The notes below the pieces were generated by a model that was not told where the DNA came from, searched no databases, and worked only from the letters and a program-made list of their open reading frames with translations. Shown in pieces: positions 1-8,357 of a stretch of DNA of 64,000 nucleotides; within the stretch, counting starts at the first letter, position 1, and each line of letters begins with the position of its first letter. Made by a program: the position numbers and the translations under genes. Source of the DNA: Seonamhaeicola maritimus (lineage in GTDB: Bacteria; Bacteroidota; Bacteroidia; Flavobacteriales; Flavobacteriaceae); contig NZ_VRKQ01000010.1 of assembly GCF_008056315.1 (NCBI RefSeq), positions 496,001 to 560,000 on the forward strand, given 5' to 3'.

Positions 1-353
1 CCATTCTTAACACCTTTAGAGTTTCCAACAACGTTGATAGGAATGTTTAAAGCAATTTCTTTATCTTCAAATAATTGATAGAAATCTACATGTAAAATTC
101 TATCTGTTACAGGGTGAAATTGAATATCCTGTAAAACTGCGTTAAAAGATTCACCACCTTCTAAAGTAATTACAACTGTATGCGCATTAGGCGTATAAAC
201 CAGTTTAGAGAAGGCTAATTCAGCTGCAGAGAAATGCACTGGTTTGTCTCCTCCGTATAATACGCAAGGAACCTGACCAGCATTACGTAAGGCCTTTGTT
301 GCTTTCTTGCCCACGCTTTCTCTTTGAGATCCGTTGATTGTAATTGATTTCAT
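1..353 (-). CDS. rplY: 50S ribosomal protein bL25 (general stress protein Ctc family), 3' end outside window
   Basis: The reverse complement reads from an ATG at 353-351 and stays open to the window edge, giving about 117 residues. It begins [20 protein letters not shown] and continues with the typical bL25 stretch [14 protein letters not shown]. bL25 binds 5S rRNA in the large ribosomal subunit; the longer Ctc form carries an extra C-terminal beta domain, which would lie outside the window. It starts 26 bases after the stop of prs on the same strand. prs and rplY are neighbours in many bacteria, so co-transcription from the prs promoter is likely. Identity rests on recognised motifs; only the N-terminal half is visible. 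Confidence 0.9.
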   Translation of the reverse strand, partial: MKSITINGSQRESVGKKATKALRNAGQVPCVLYGGDKPVHFSAAELAFSKLVYTPNAHTVVITLEGGESFNAVLQDIQFHPVTDRILHVDFYQLFEDKEIALNIPINVVGNSKGVKN

Positions 354-378
354 TTTCTATTTAAATTTAATTATTAAT

Positions 379-1320
379 TTACATTACAAATTTTGAACTA
401 ATAGAGTTGTTATTATGAACTCTTTCCATAACCTCTGCAAATAAATCTGCACAACTTAAAACTTTAAGTTTCTCATTTTGTTGAGAAAGCGGAATAGAGT
501 CTGTTACTATAAGTTCTTCTAATTTTGAGTTTTCTAAATTATCATAAGCTTTACCAGATAATATAGGATGTGTACATATAGCTCTTACACTTAATGCACC
601 ACGTTCCATCATTAAATCTGCTGCTTTTGTTAATGTTCCTGCAGTATCTACCATATCATCTACAAGTACCACATTTTTTCCCTCAACATTACCAATTAAT
701 TCCATATGAGAAATTACATTGGCTTTTGCACGTTGCTTATAACAAATTACCACATCACTTTCCAAAGCTTTAGCATAGGCATAAGCTCTTTTTGAACCTC
801 CCATATCTGGAGATGCAATGGTTAGGTTATCCAGTTTCAAACTCTTTAAATATGGCAAGAATATAGTAGAAGCATATAAATGATCTACTGGCTTTTCAAA
901 GAACCCTTGAATCTGATCTGCATGCAGGTCCATAGTTATAATACGGGTTGCTCCTGCAGCTTCTAACATTTTAGCTACCAATTTAGCCGCAATAGGCACT
1001 CTTGGTTTGTCTTTTCTATCTTGTCTTGCCCAACCAAAATATGGCAAAACAGCTGTAATATGTCTTGCGGAAGCACGTTTTGCGGCATCAATCATTAACA
1101 ACATTTCCATTAAATTTTCTGGACCTGGATTTGTAGATCCTATAATGAAAATTCTAGTACCACGTATAGATTCTTCATAAGACGGTTGAAACTCACCATC
1201 GCTGTAAGTTGACGTAATTACATTACCTAATTCTGCACCAAAAGCTTTGGCTATTTTTTCACCTAGTTCTTTACTCTGTGTACATGCAAAAATTTTGGCT
1301 TCTGTAATTACAATTGGCAT
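379..1320 (-). CDS. prs: Ribose-phosphate pyrophosphokinase (PRPP synthetase)
   Basis: Makes 5-phosphoribosyl-1-pyrophosphate from ribose 5-phosphate and ATP, feeding purine, pyrimidine, histidine and NAD synthesis in the cytoplasm. The 313-residue product has the normal class I length. Diagnostic motifs are visible: FGWARQDRK (the ATP-site flexible region), the metal-binding MDLHADQIQGFF segment, and the PRPP loop VVLVDDMVDTAGT. The ATG at 1320 gives the standard N-terminus. A TAnnTTTG-type -7 box lies upstream at 1374-1381. The gene precedes rplY on the same strand. Nothing is unusual; it is ordinary core chromosome bordering the mobile island. Confidence 0.97.
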   Translation of the reverse strand: MPIVITEAKIFACTQSKELGEKIAKAFGAELGNVITSTYSDGEFQPSYEESIRGTRIFIIGSTNPGPENLMEMLLMIDAAKRASARHITAVLPYFGWARQDRKDKPRVPIAAKLVAKMLEAAGATRIITMDLHADQIQGFFEKPVDHLYASTIFLPYLKSLKLDNLTIASPDMGGSKRAYAYAKALESDVVICYKQRAKANVISHMELIGNVEGKNVVLVDDMVDTAGTLTKAADLMMERGALSVRAICTHPILSGKAYDNLENSKLEELIVTDSIPLSQQNEKLKVLSCADLFAEVMERVHNNNSISSKFVM

Positions 1321-1373
1321 AGTTAACTTGTTGTTTTTGAGAGCGCAAACACTCCGTTAATTTTAACGAGGTG

Positions 1374-1381
1374 CAAATTTA
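1374..1381 (-). promoter_or_regulatory. Bacteroidota -7 promoter box for prs
   Basis: On the minus strand this reads TAAATTTG, matching the TAnnTTTG -7 consensus of the Bacteroidota primary sigma factor. It lies about 54 bases before the prs ATG. No convincing -33 TTG box was identified, so the call is moderate. Confidence 0.5.
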
Positions 1382-1421
1382 TGCATTTATTTTAACCTAA
1401 AAAGTATATTGCCTAGTATTT

Positions 1422-1454
1422 TTGCGTTTATTCTAGGAAAAATATTTATTTTTG
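1422..1454 (+). promoter_or_regulatory. Promoter of tRNA-Leu
   Basis: TATTTTTG at 1447-1454 matches the TAnnTTTG -7 box and ends 12 bases before the mature tRNA start. A TTG at 1422-1424 lies 22 bases upstream, near the expected -33 position. A second TATTTTTG at 1417-1424 overlaps it. The position suits a short-leader tRNA transcript. Confidence 0.55.
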
Positions 1455-1466
1455 CTGTCCGAAAAC

Positions 1467-1548
1467 GCTCAAGTGGCGGAATTGGTAGACGCGCTGGATT
1501 CAAAATCCAGTTTCTTCGGAAGTGTGGGTTCGATTCCCACCTTGAGTA
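1467..1548 (+). tRNA. tRNA-Leu, anticodon CAA
   Basis: A full cloverleaf with a long variable arm can be folded. The acceptor stem pairs GCTCAAG (1467-1473) with CTTGAGT (1541-1547), the first pair being G-U. The anticodon stem CTGGA/TCCAG encloses loop TTCAAAA, placing anticodon CAA at 1501-1503. The T stem GTGGG/CCCAC (1524-1528 and 1536-1540) encloses TTCGATT. The variable arm contains TTCTTCGGAAG, as expected for leucine tRNAs. CCA is not encoded. The 3' end doubles as the attachment site of the island. Confidence 0.97.
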
Positions 1549-1549
1549 C
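1533..1549 (+). repeat. attL: tRNA-Leu 3' end, 17-bp direct repeat copy 1
   Basis: ATTCCCACCTTGAGTAC at 1533-1549 recurs exactly at 24824-24840. Extending left to 1529 gives 20 of 21 matches. This copy is the T-arm and acceptor end of the intact tRNA, so integration left the tRNA functional. Confidence 0.92.
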
Positions 1550-1554
1550 ATATA

Positions 1555-1593
1555 AAAACCTCAACTATTTAAATAACAATAAGTTGAGGTTTT
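1555..1593 (+). terminator. Terminator-like hairpin just inside attL
   Basis: AAAACCTCAACT (1555-1566) pairs perfectly with AGTTGAGGTTTT (1582-1593), followed by a T-rich stretch. It lies six bases after attL, on element DNA. It probably terminates the tRNA-Leu transcript in place of the original terminator, which is now displaced to 24847-24880. Confidence 0.7.
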
Positions 1594-1606
1594 ATTTTAT
1601 TATAAC

Positions 1607-1628
1607 TAGTCAACTATTAGTCAACTAT
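1607..1628 (+). repeat. Left arm-type repeats, two tandem 11-bp copies
   Basis: TAGTCAACTAT occurs at 1607-1617 and again at 1618-1628. Near-identical 11-bp units, TAGTCAACCAT, occur in tandem inside the right end at 24667-24699. Symmetric placement about 60-150 bp inside both attachment sites suggests binding sites for the arm domain of the element's integrase. Confidence 0.65.
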
Positions 1629-1836
1629 TTTAATTTTTTAGGTAATTATAAACCTAAATCTTTCAAAGAAACTCAATAATTTCTATAACAAAATCCAATC
1701 AAAAGAGTTGCTTCGTGTACGTAAGTTGATGTCTTATTATGCCGTAAAATGAATCATTTTGTCTACACTACAAAAAAATATTCTTATTTTATTTGCTTAG
1801 GTTTTGCTACATGATTTGCTATAGCAAAATAAAATT

Positions 1837-2820
1837 CTAATTTGTATAATCTGCTTTACCTGGAATCACTGCCCTTATACCTCCTTTGGGGTTTATTACA
1901 TCATTTCTTCTTCTTGGAATCATGTGCATGTGGCAATGCATTATTGTCTGGCCAGCAACTTCACCTATATTGTATCCAATATTAAAGCCGTCTATAGTAC
2001 TATCCTTTTTAATAATTTCACTTTTAATTTCATGAGATAATCTAGTTATAGAATTTATTTCTGCTTGAGAAAGTTCAAAAAAATCTTTACAATGTCTCTT
2101 TGGAATTAACAAAATATGATGTTTTGTAATTGGAAAGCTATCGTAAATGGCTAGAGCAAGTTCATTTTCTTTTAATATTTTGTTTTCTGAAATAGAGCAA
2201 AAAATACAATCCCCACTTCTAAGACTATATTGTGCATTCAAATTGCGAAAATCTGTATCATCCCTATCTCTTTTATTAGCATTACAGGTATAGCATAATG
2301 CCTGATAATTATCTAAAGAGTCTTCTCCTCCAATATTTTTTGGTATTATATGGTCTACTTCCAAAGCTTTTTCCTCTTTAGATATTCCACAAAGTTCACA
2401 TCTACCTTTGGCTCGCTTTAAGACGTTATACCGGATTGAACCAGGCACAGCTTTCCTATTCCTTCTCCTGTGTTCCCAAATTTTTACTCCTCTTTTATTT
2501 ATGTATTCATTAATCTTATCCTCACATAAAATTATAATTTCTTGAATATCCTGTATTGATAGGTCATCGAAACCAATCAAATGATAATTACTTTTATCTT
2601 TTTTAACAACACCATTTTTTCTTAAAACACGCCCTACCATATTATTGGTAATCCCTTCATAATATTCAATTTGGGAAAAATCATAGCTAAGTATTTTTTT
2701 AGCTATTTCTTTTTTGTGAGCAGTACCACCAAGTTCCAGTAAGGTCTTTATCATTACAGGCTGATAAATGTGAGACATGCTCATCCTTTTTTCTATATAT
2801 TTTCTAATATCTAGTGCCAA
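1837..2820 (-). CDS. HNH endonuclease-HIT hydrolase fusion protein
   Basis: The 327-residue protein has three parts. Residues about 15-85 resemble a winged-helix DNA-binding region. Residues about 135-190 form an HNH nuclease with zinc-type cysteines (CELC ... CYTC) around LEVDHIIPKNIGG, where the DH/H residues fit the catalytic site. Residues about 205-312 form a histidine-triad domain beginning CIFCSI, with the catalytic triad in HCHMHMIPRR (HxHxH). HIT enzymes hydrolyse nucleotide phosphoramidates or dinucleoside polyphosphates; HNH enzymes cut DNA. It lies 9 bases downstream of mcrC on the same strand and is probably the last gene of the McrBC operon. Its role is inferred as restriction-associated; the substrate of the HIT part is unknown. 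Confidence 0.82.
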   Translation of the reverse strand: MALDIRKYIEKRMSMSHIYQPVMIKTLLELGGTAHKKEIAKKILSYDFSQIEYYEGITNNMVGRVLRKNGVVKKDKSNYHLIGFDDLSIQDIQEIIILCEDKINEYINKRGVKIWEHRRRNRKAVPGSIRYNVLKRAKGRCELCGISKEEKALEVDHIIPKNIGGEDSLDNYQALCYTCNANKRDRDDTDFRNLNAQYSLRSGDCIFCSISENKILKENELALAIYDSFPITKHHILLIPKRHCKDFFELSQAEINSITRLSHEIKSEIIKKDSTIDGFNIGYNIGEVAGQTIMHCHMHMIPRRRNDVINPKGGIRAVIPGKADYTN

Positions 2821-2829
2821 GATTATTAT

Positions 2830-4077
2830 TTAATTGAGCATTGCTAATATTTCATCACCTAACATGGGATTTAAGCTACCGGCTTTCATAACCTTTACAA
2901 ACCCTAGTTTACATTTATTTTCGCCTTGTCTTCCCCTGTGGAAAGTTCCATAAGATGTAGATTGGGGGTTTGATGAAGGGTACAAAAGCATACTTTTTGG
3001 AGCATCCCAATAAAGATTATAAGCGTACATCTGTTTTAAATCATCGTCCGAAGGTTTAGTGGGGTCAATTATCTTCCATTTCGTATCTATAACAAAATTA
3101 GTTTCCATACCTACTTCATCTTTTTTAGAAATAACAATATCTGGCTTAATCTTTTTGTTTTCCCAAAAATTAGTGCTGTTTTGAAAACTAACTTTTAAAT
3201 TTTCATTTTGGTGTTTTGTTAAAGTCCTGAATACATACTCCTCCCACAATTTGTTCATATCAAAAAGTAGCGCCAACATATTTTCATTACCACCCTTTAT
3301 GTCAGGAGAATAATTTAAAATAATCATTTTGGCAATTTTCAAAGCTTCCTCATACATTAACGTTTTTCTATTAGTCACAACTTTGTCAAAATGTTTTTTG
3401 TTTACTTCGATATCATCAATACTTGGGAATTTTGCTAATGTTCTTGAAACACCATCCTTTAAGGCCACATTATTGGTGATGTTTTTTAAAATAATCAATG
3501 CTCTAAAGAGAATTTGATTAATTAGGTTATTATAATCATAAACCTGATGTATAGTATAGAAGCGCTCCTTGTGGATAAAATTCTGTTGTGTGTTCTTTGA
3601 GAAATCAAGTCTTCCCTTTAAAGCTTTCAAATTTCCACTATCCTTTCTATATTGCTTAATTAAGCCATTTTCTAAAATTGAATTCACCTCTTTAAGAAAA
3701 ACCTCGAAATATAAATCCAGTAAAGAATGATACCTTTTTTTTAGAGATGCTTCACTTACAGAATCAACCCTTACCTTTTTGCATTTGGCCAACATTTTAA
3801 GAAGAATATTATGCCAAACAGTTCTATCATTTTCATATGCCTTTTCTCTATCTGCCTTTGGCAGTATTTCAATAGTAATATTCCCTATCTGTATAACACC
3901 TACAAATTGTTTAAATTTTACGCCATTTCGGATAGCTTCAAAGTATATATTATCATTAGCGTCATTATATTGCCATAACCTTTCTATAACTTTCTTTCCA
4001 ACCTTTTCATTAGGAAAAAAAGATACATCATTAGCTTTAAGCCTTTCATATTCAAAAACCTGTATTGGCTTACCCAT
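2830..4077 (-). CDS. mcrC: McrC-like nuclease subunit of a modification-dependent restriction system
   Basis: McrC provides the endonuclease of type IV McrBC complexes, assembling with the McrB AAA+ motor to cut DNA containing modified cytosine. The 415-residue protein has an N-terminal beta-rich region with FKQFVGVIQIGNITIEILPK, typical of the McrC family, and a C-terminal PD-(D/E)xK nuclease core. In that core IKPDIVISKK supplies the PD and FVIDTKWK supplies the D-x-K. The start is immediately adjacent to the mcrB stop (4078), as expected for translational coupling. Length and order (mcrB then mcrC) fit the family well. Confidence 0.93.
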   Translation of the reverse strand: MGKPIQVFEYERLKANDVSFFPNEKVGKKVIERLWQYNDANDNIYFEAIRNGVKFKQFVGVIQIGNITIEILPKADREKAYENDRTVWHNILLKMLAKCKKVRVDSVSEASLKKRYHSLLDLYFEVFLKEVNSILENGLIKQYRKDSGNLKALKGRLDFSKNTQQNFIHKERFYTIHQVYDYNNLINQILFRALIILKNITNNVALKDGVSRTLAKFPSIDDIEVNKKHFDKVVTNRKTLMYEEALKIAKMIILNYSPDIKGGNENMLALLFDMNKLWEEYVFRTLTKHQNENLKVSFQNSTNFWENKKIKPDIVISKKDEVGMETNFVIDTKWKIIDPTKPSDDDLKQMYAYNLYWDAPKSMLLYPSSNPQSTSYGTFHRGRQGENKCKLGFVKVMKAGSLNPMLGDEILAMLN

Positions 4078-7000
4078 TTAAAAAATACTTTTAAAATCCC
4101 ATGCATCATGCGATTTTATTTTATAGACATCTCTTATCTCTAAATCAGATATAATATCTGGGTCATAATCTTTAAAATTCGCAAATTTGAATTCAGTATT
4201 TTTCTTTTTTACAAAACTATTGCCTAGAACAAGCCCAATTTTACCAAAATCTCCAAAAAAATACTCCTCTAAAAGTGGGATAATTTTGTTTTTGAAACAA
4301 TCCTTTAATTTATTTTCATTATCGACTTTAAGAAAGTAAGAATGCCCAATTTTATGGTCTTTATCTATTAGCTTTTCTATTCTATTGTTTATAACTTTTA
4401 AAAGAGCTCCTAAATCAACTTTGTCTGCTCCGTCATTTACCATTATAACGCCACCAACATTCTTAGAATCTCCTGCTATTTTAGTCAACTCTGGCTTGGG
4501 TGGCATTTCTTCAAAGAAAAAGCGCCTTCTAAGTGCCGTGTCAAGAGCTTCAACACTTCTATCGGCTGTATTCATAGTGCCTATTATAAAAACATTATTG
4601 GGCACCTTAAATGGCTTCTTTGAATAAGGCAATATAAGTTCTATTTCCTCTTTTCCTCCTTCTCTTTTGTCTGGCTCAATTAGGGTAATTAACTCACCAA
4701 ATATAGAGGCAATATTACCTCGATTAATTTCATCTATAATTAATACATATGGCTTACTATAATTATCAGACTCTTCATTTACTACTTCTATACTATCCAG
4801 TATTTCATCAATTACTACAGATGCGTACGACTTATAGGTAGGATTTTTGTTTTCAAAATACACTTTAGAAAGCTCATTAAATGACAAGGACATTGGAGCT
4901 CTTTTGGTACCGGCTTTTACGGTTATGGAATTAGATGAGTTTTTAAATAACTCGAATGTCTTGCCGTATCTTGTTGTTAATTTAGTGTTTGATTGCTTTT
5001 CATTTAAGTCGGGTAATTCGTTAACATAATTATCATAATATTCTTTAAATAATTCAACATCCATTTCATTATCCTCAACTATATCCTCAGAAACTTCATC
5101 TATCGCCTTAATCAGCATTTTAGTCTTTTTACTAGCTTCAAAACATATTTTTTTGAATATCCCGTCTTGCACTTCATATGTAACTTCACCTCCTTTTGTA
5201 ACAGGTTTTATACCCTCAATAAAATCTTCATAGCTCATACTTTGATGAAATGTTGTGAAAAAGATTCTACCCTCTTCAACTCGTCTATCAAATAATGATT
5301 TTACTTCATCCCTATTATTCCAATCTAAAGCTTGCTCTTCATCCTCATTTATAATTTCCAATGATTTATTGACACTATTATATGTTTTTCCCGTACCTGG
5401 GGGGCCAAACAGAATTGTATTTAAATGATTATTCATATTGCCATAATTTTTTACATCCTCCTCAAATGGGCTTATTTTTTTGTATACATCTTTAATAAAA
5501 TCTGGATTTGAGAACCTTCTAAATGGGGATTTGTAATTTTTATTCAATTCCATACTTAACCCATCAAAAATTTGCATTTCAAATTCTTTAGCACTAGAAA
5601 TAACATTCCAAAAAACATCGACAGGATTTCCTTGAGTATCGCTAAACCTTCCAGCGTCTTTACTTAACTGTTTATCAGAAATAAAAGAATAAAAAGTTTT
5701 ATCTGCATTCTTTTCTATCATAAATCCATACCGCGTTCCCACAATAAAAACTAATCTATTCTTCGATTTTCTAACATTAAAACTAATTCTTTCATCATCT
5801 CGACTTAGATTATTTGAACTTACAAAAGACCTTAAAATGTTTATAAATTGCTCGAAGTTATCTTTTGAAAATTGATTTTTTACTATTTGATAATCAGAAG
5901 ATTTAGAACTTTCTATCAATTTCAAAATAGTCGAATATTGTTGTCTTGTAGCACTAAAGTTAGTACCTTGATTACCTCCTTTAAAATCCTCGAAAGAATT
6001 AAATTCACTAAGGTCTGATTTTAGAATAGGGCTTTGTGTTATATTATATTCTACTTCAATATTTACTCTATCCGATTTAATATTTAGGCTTTTATCCGTA
6101 TAATACTTTGTTTGTGAATCGTCATCAAAAGCATTGTAGACAGATGATGTTACTTTAGCCAATGCATAACACCCAGAAACATCTCCAGTAACCCAAATTA
6201 TAACTTTATCGCCTTTTTTAATTTTATCTTTATGGGCTTTTACAGACCAAGTAGTAAGCGCATTGTCTTGGAGAGAATTTGTAACATTATAAATCTTTGG
6301 ATTCCCTTGAAAGACCCAGTAATTTGTTTTTTGTTTAAGTCTTTCTTTATATAAATTAATTAATTCATTTAAATCATCATTTAAACTTTCTGATTGGTCA
6401 ATATGTTCCACATCATAGGATTTAAACACAAAAGAATTACCATATCTGTAAGGAATACCCAATTGATTGTTAGCAAAATACTCTTCCAAGGTTTGTTCTT
6501 CTTTCACAACCCATTCAATTTCTGGTTTATTAGTTTCACTAACTCCATAAGTTAAGAACAACTTACCCAACTCCTTAAAATAAAGATAACCTGGATATAT
6601 ACCCTTACTTGTTTTGTTAGGTGGAATCAAAAACGAAATCCATGAGATTTTAGCTGGTGTTCCCTGTCCAAAGGATACTTTTACTTTTGTGTCGAGATAA
6701 TTTTTTATATAATCTCTAGTCTTTAAATTATCTGTATTTGATTGATCTAAAAACCTCATCAAAACAGGTTTAAAACCTACCTCATCTGGTTTAAAATTTG
6801 AACTGCAATTATTTAATATCTTCTGGTAGTCTTCTTTTTCTGAAAGAGATTGTAGTTGTTGGATATTTAAAAGTCTATTATTAGAGGCTTTTGTGTTAAC
6901 TCTTTCGCCATTAAGATAAGTTGTTTCACTGCTACCTAAACTCTTCCATTGCCAATTAATTGGTGTATCTAGTTGATGAATAATTTCTAGACAAACAAAA

Positions 7001-7281
7001 TCATCCCATTTTCCATTAACTCTAAATTGCTGGTCTTTATCAAAAAATGAAGACTCCTCTATTTGCTCATTAAAAGTTACGGTAATGTCTTTAGACTCAA
7101 CTTTAGTAAAAAGAACATAATTCGAGTGGGTATTAACAACAAACACATAGTCCCCTATATTTAAGTTCCTAAACATTTTTTGATTCCAGTAAAAATATTG
7201 CCCACTTTTATGAAATAAATCTTGTGAGTTGCTATTTGCAGAACTCTTAATTTCATAAACCATTACTTGTTTGTCAATCAT
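4078..7281 (-). CDS. mcrB: McrB-like AAA+ GTPase with MrcB_N (DUF3578) and EVE reader domains
   Basis: This 1067-residue motor subunit is much longer than E. coli McrB (about 460). Residues 1-130 contain a possible PUA/EVE-like fold (NLNIGDYVFVVN). Residues about 153-300 match the MrcB N-terminal domain (DUF3578). Residues about 318-385 are an EVE domain (NYWVFQGNPKIYNV ... KKGDKVIIWVTG), a module known to recognise modified bases. Then comes a helical linker and the AAA+ core: Walker A GPPGTGKT near residue 626, Walker B VLIIDEINRGNI near 848, sensor TMNTADRS near 897, arginine finger region ALRRRF near 918. It overlaps the upstream MazG-like gene by four bases and abuts mcrC, so the three form one operon. 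The stacked reader domains suggest detection of a modified base other than, or in addition to, 5-methylcytosine. Confidence 0.93.
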   Translation of the reverse strand: MIDKQVMVYEIKSSANSNSQDLFHKSGQYFYWNQKMFRNLNIGDYVFVVNTHSNYVLFTKVESKDITVTFNEQIEESSFFDKDQQFRVNGKWDDFVCLEIIHQLDTPINWQWKSLGSSETTYLNGERVNTKASNNRLLNIQQLQSLSEKEDYQKILNNCSSNFKPDEVGFKPVLMRFLDQSNTDNLKTRDYIKNYLDTKVKVSFGQGTPAKISWISFLIPPNKTSKGIYPGYLYFKELGKLFLTYGVSETNKPEIEWVVKEEQTLEEYFANNQLGIPYRYGNSFVFKSYDVEHIDQSESLNDDLNELINLYKERLKQKTNYWVFQGNPKIYNVTNSLQDNALTTWSVKAHKDKIKKGDKVIIWVTGDVSGCYALAKVTSSVYNAFDDDSQTKYYTDKSLNIKSDRVNIEVEYNITQSPILKSDLSEFNSFEDFKGGNQGTNFSATRQQYSTILKLIESSKSSDYQIVKNQFSKDNFEQFINILRSFVSSNNLSRDDERISFNVRKSKNRLVFIVGTRYGFMIEKNADKTFYSFISDKQLSKDAGRFSDTQGNPVDVFWNVISSAKEFEMQIFDGLSMELNKNYKSPFRRFSNPDFIKDVYKKISPFEEDVKNYGNMNNHLNTILFGPPGTGKTYNSVNKSLEIINEDEEQALDWNNRDEVKSLFDRRVEEGRIFFTTFHQSMSYEDFIEGIKPVTKGGEVTYEVQDGIFKKICFEASKKTKMLIKAIDEVSEDIVEDNEMDVELFKEYYDNYVNELPDLNEKQSNTKLTTRYGKTFELFKNSSNSITVKAGTKRAPMSLSFNELSKVYFENKNPTYKSYASVVIDEILDSIEVVNEESDNYSKPYVLIIDEINRGNIASIFGELITLIEPDKREGGKEEIELILPYSKKPFKVPNNVFIIGTMNTADRSVEALDTALRRRFFFEEMPPKPELTKIAGDSKNVGGVIMVNDGADKVDLGALLKVINNRIEKLIDKDHKIGHSYFLKVDNENKLKDCFKNKIIPLLEEYFFGDFGKIGLVLGNSFVKKKNTEFKFANFKDYDPDIISDLEIRDVYKIKSHDAWDFKSIF

Positions 7282-7607
7282 AAATCGGTATATTTTTTAG
7301 CCGTTCCTTTTGCCTTATCTATAGGGTACTTTTTGGAATTTTCTTCTATTTTATCAAGTATAATTTTTTCAATATCTAAATTATGCTTATCAGCAAGTAA
7401 TAAGGCGAATGAGAAAATATCGGCAAGCTCCTTTTTCATTTTTTCATGGTCTATATCTTCATTATCCTTCCACAAAAACAACTCCAATAATTCTGATGCT
7501 TCTATTGAGATTGCAAGCGCCAAATCTTTAGAATTATGAAATTGCTTCCAATCTCGTTCGTCACGAAAATTTTTAAGTTTAGTTATTACTTCTTTTAAGT
7601 TGGTCAT
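7278..7607 (-). CDS. MazG-like nucleotide pyrophosphohydrolase (dCTPase/RS21-C6 type)
   Basis: The 109-residue protein carries the all-alpha NTP pyrophosphohydrolase metal site: ISIEASELLELFLW (ExxE) followed by KKELADIFSFALLLAD (ExxD). The segment WKQFHNSKDLALAISIEA closely resembles the dCTPP1/RS21-C6 branch. Characterised members of that branch hydrolyse dCTP and its 5-modified derivatives to the monophosphate. Its stop overlaps the mcrB start (ATGA, 7278-7281), so it is the first gene of the restriction operon. The inferred role is to remove modified dCTP, either to avoid self-restriction or to starve a phage of modified nucleotides. Substrate specificity is not proven by sequence. Confidence 0.85.
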   Translation of the reverse strand: MTNLKEVITKLKNFRDERDWKQFHNSKDLALAISIEASELLELFLWKDNEDIDHEKMKKELADIFSFALLLADKHNLDIEKIILDKIEENSKKYPIDKAKGTAKKYTDL

Positions 7608-7800
7608 TTTTTCAATATCACTTAACGTGACTAAATATAATATAAATTGTAAGAAATTCTAAGTGTAAATTGAATGGAAATTATCCTAAGACATCGTTGT
7701 TTTTTTATATTTTTAGAATAATTAATATTAATCTAGATTTAAAAAATTAAGTACATACTTTGTAAAAGGGTATTGGTTTTCATTGGTTATAAAATATGAC

Positions 7801-8178
7801 ATGATTAAAGTTGTTTGTGGTATAATAAAGAATCAGGGTAATTTTTTTATTTGCAGAAGAAAACCAGAAAAATTTTTAGGAACTTTTTGGGAGTTTCCTG
7901 GAGGCAAAATTGAAAAAGGTGAATCTGAAATAGATGCATTACATAGAGAGTTACAGGAGGAACTTGAGATGTCAGTTAAAGTTGAAAAATATCTTGGAAG
8001 CTCCATATATGAGGAGGGTGAATTTAAAATAAAGCTTATAGCTTATCTCTGCTCTCTAGCAAATTATAATGGCAAATTAACTGACCATGATGCTTTTAAT
8101 TGGGTTCCAATAGAAAATCTTTTATCATTTAACTTAGCACCTGCTGATATTCTCATAGCTAAAATGATTGCAAATTAA
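7801..8178 (+). CDS. Nudix (deoxy)nucleoside triphosphate pyrophosphohydrolase, MutT/NudG-like
   Basis: The Nudix box is complete: GGKIEKGESEIDALHRELQEE (GX5EX7REUXEE), preceded by WEFP. The C-terminal motif LAPADILIAKMI resembles the LAPADIPLL segment of E. coli NudG (CTP pyrophosphohydrolase), which also hydrolyses 5-methyl-dCTP and oxidised nucleotides. I chose the ATG at 7801 (125 residues), because a TTG at 7783 adds only six residues atypical of the family. It is divergent from the MazG-mcrBC operon, with about 190 bases between them. Its role may be nucleotide-pool sanitation linked to that operon; ordinary MutT activity is the alternative. Confidence 0.85.
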   Translation: MIKVVCGIIKNQGNFFICRRKPEKFLGTFWEFPGGKIEKGESEIDALHRELQEELEMSVKVEKYLGSSIYEEGEFKIKLIAYLCSLANYNGKLTDHDAFNWVPIENLLSFNLAPADILIAKMIAN

Positions 8179-8263
8179 TATGGTATCCCAAAACTTTTCT
8201 TTTAACAAGATTTTAATTTATTATGATATTCCATTTGTAGGACTTATCTTTAAATCTCTAATA

Positions 8264-8333
8264 GGTAAACACACCTTTTGGTGTATATATATTAAAAATA
8301 AACACACTAGTGTGTATTCACTTGTTGGCAGCA
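8264..8333 (+). repeat. Left boundary of the cassette-like array (R' box and two short palindromes)
   Basis: GTTGGCAGCA at 8324-8333 is the exact reverse complement of TGCTGCCAAC at 8891-8900, bracketing the next gene. Just upstream, AAACACAC occurs twice, each followed by its own inverted half (ACACACC tttt GGTGT, and CACACTAGTGTG). This is consistent with the remainder of an attC-like or insertion site, but the folding is not canonical. Confidence 0.45.
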
Positions 8334-8357
8334 ATTGAAATCAAAAAATATAGTATT

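Noticed and set aside
1452-1679. Reading frame of 75 codons across the tRNA-Leu region
   Set aside because: It runs through the whole tRNA cloverleaf, the attachment repeat and the terminator hairpin; no protein family features.
4385-5029. Plus-strand reading frames inside mcrB, and similar antisense frames inside other large genes
   Set aside because: They lie wholly within strongly supported genes on the other strand, lack family motifs and show no coding pattern of their own.
8264-8316. AAACACAC palindromes considered as an insertion sequence end
   Set aside because: No transposase and no matching inverted copy at a second site; they adjoin the first cassette box instead.
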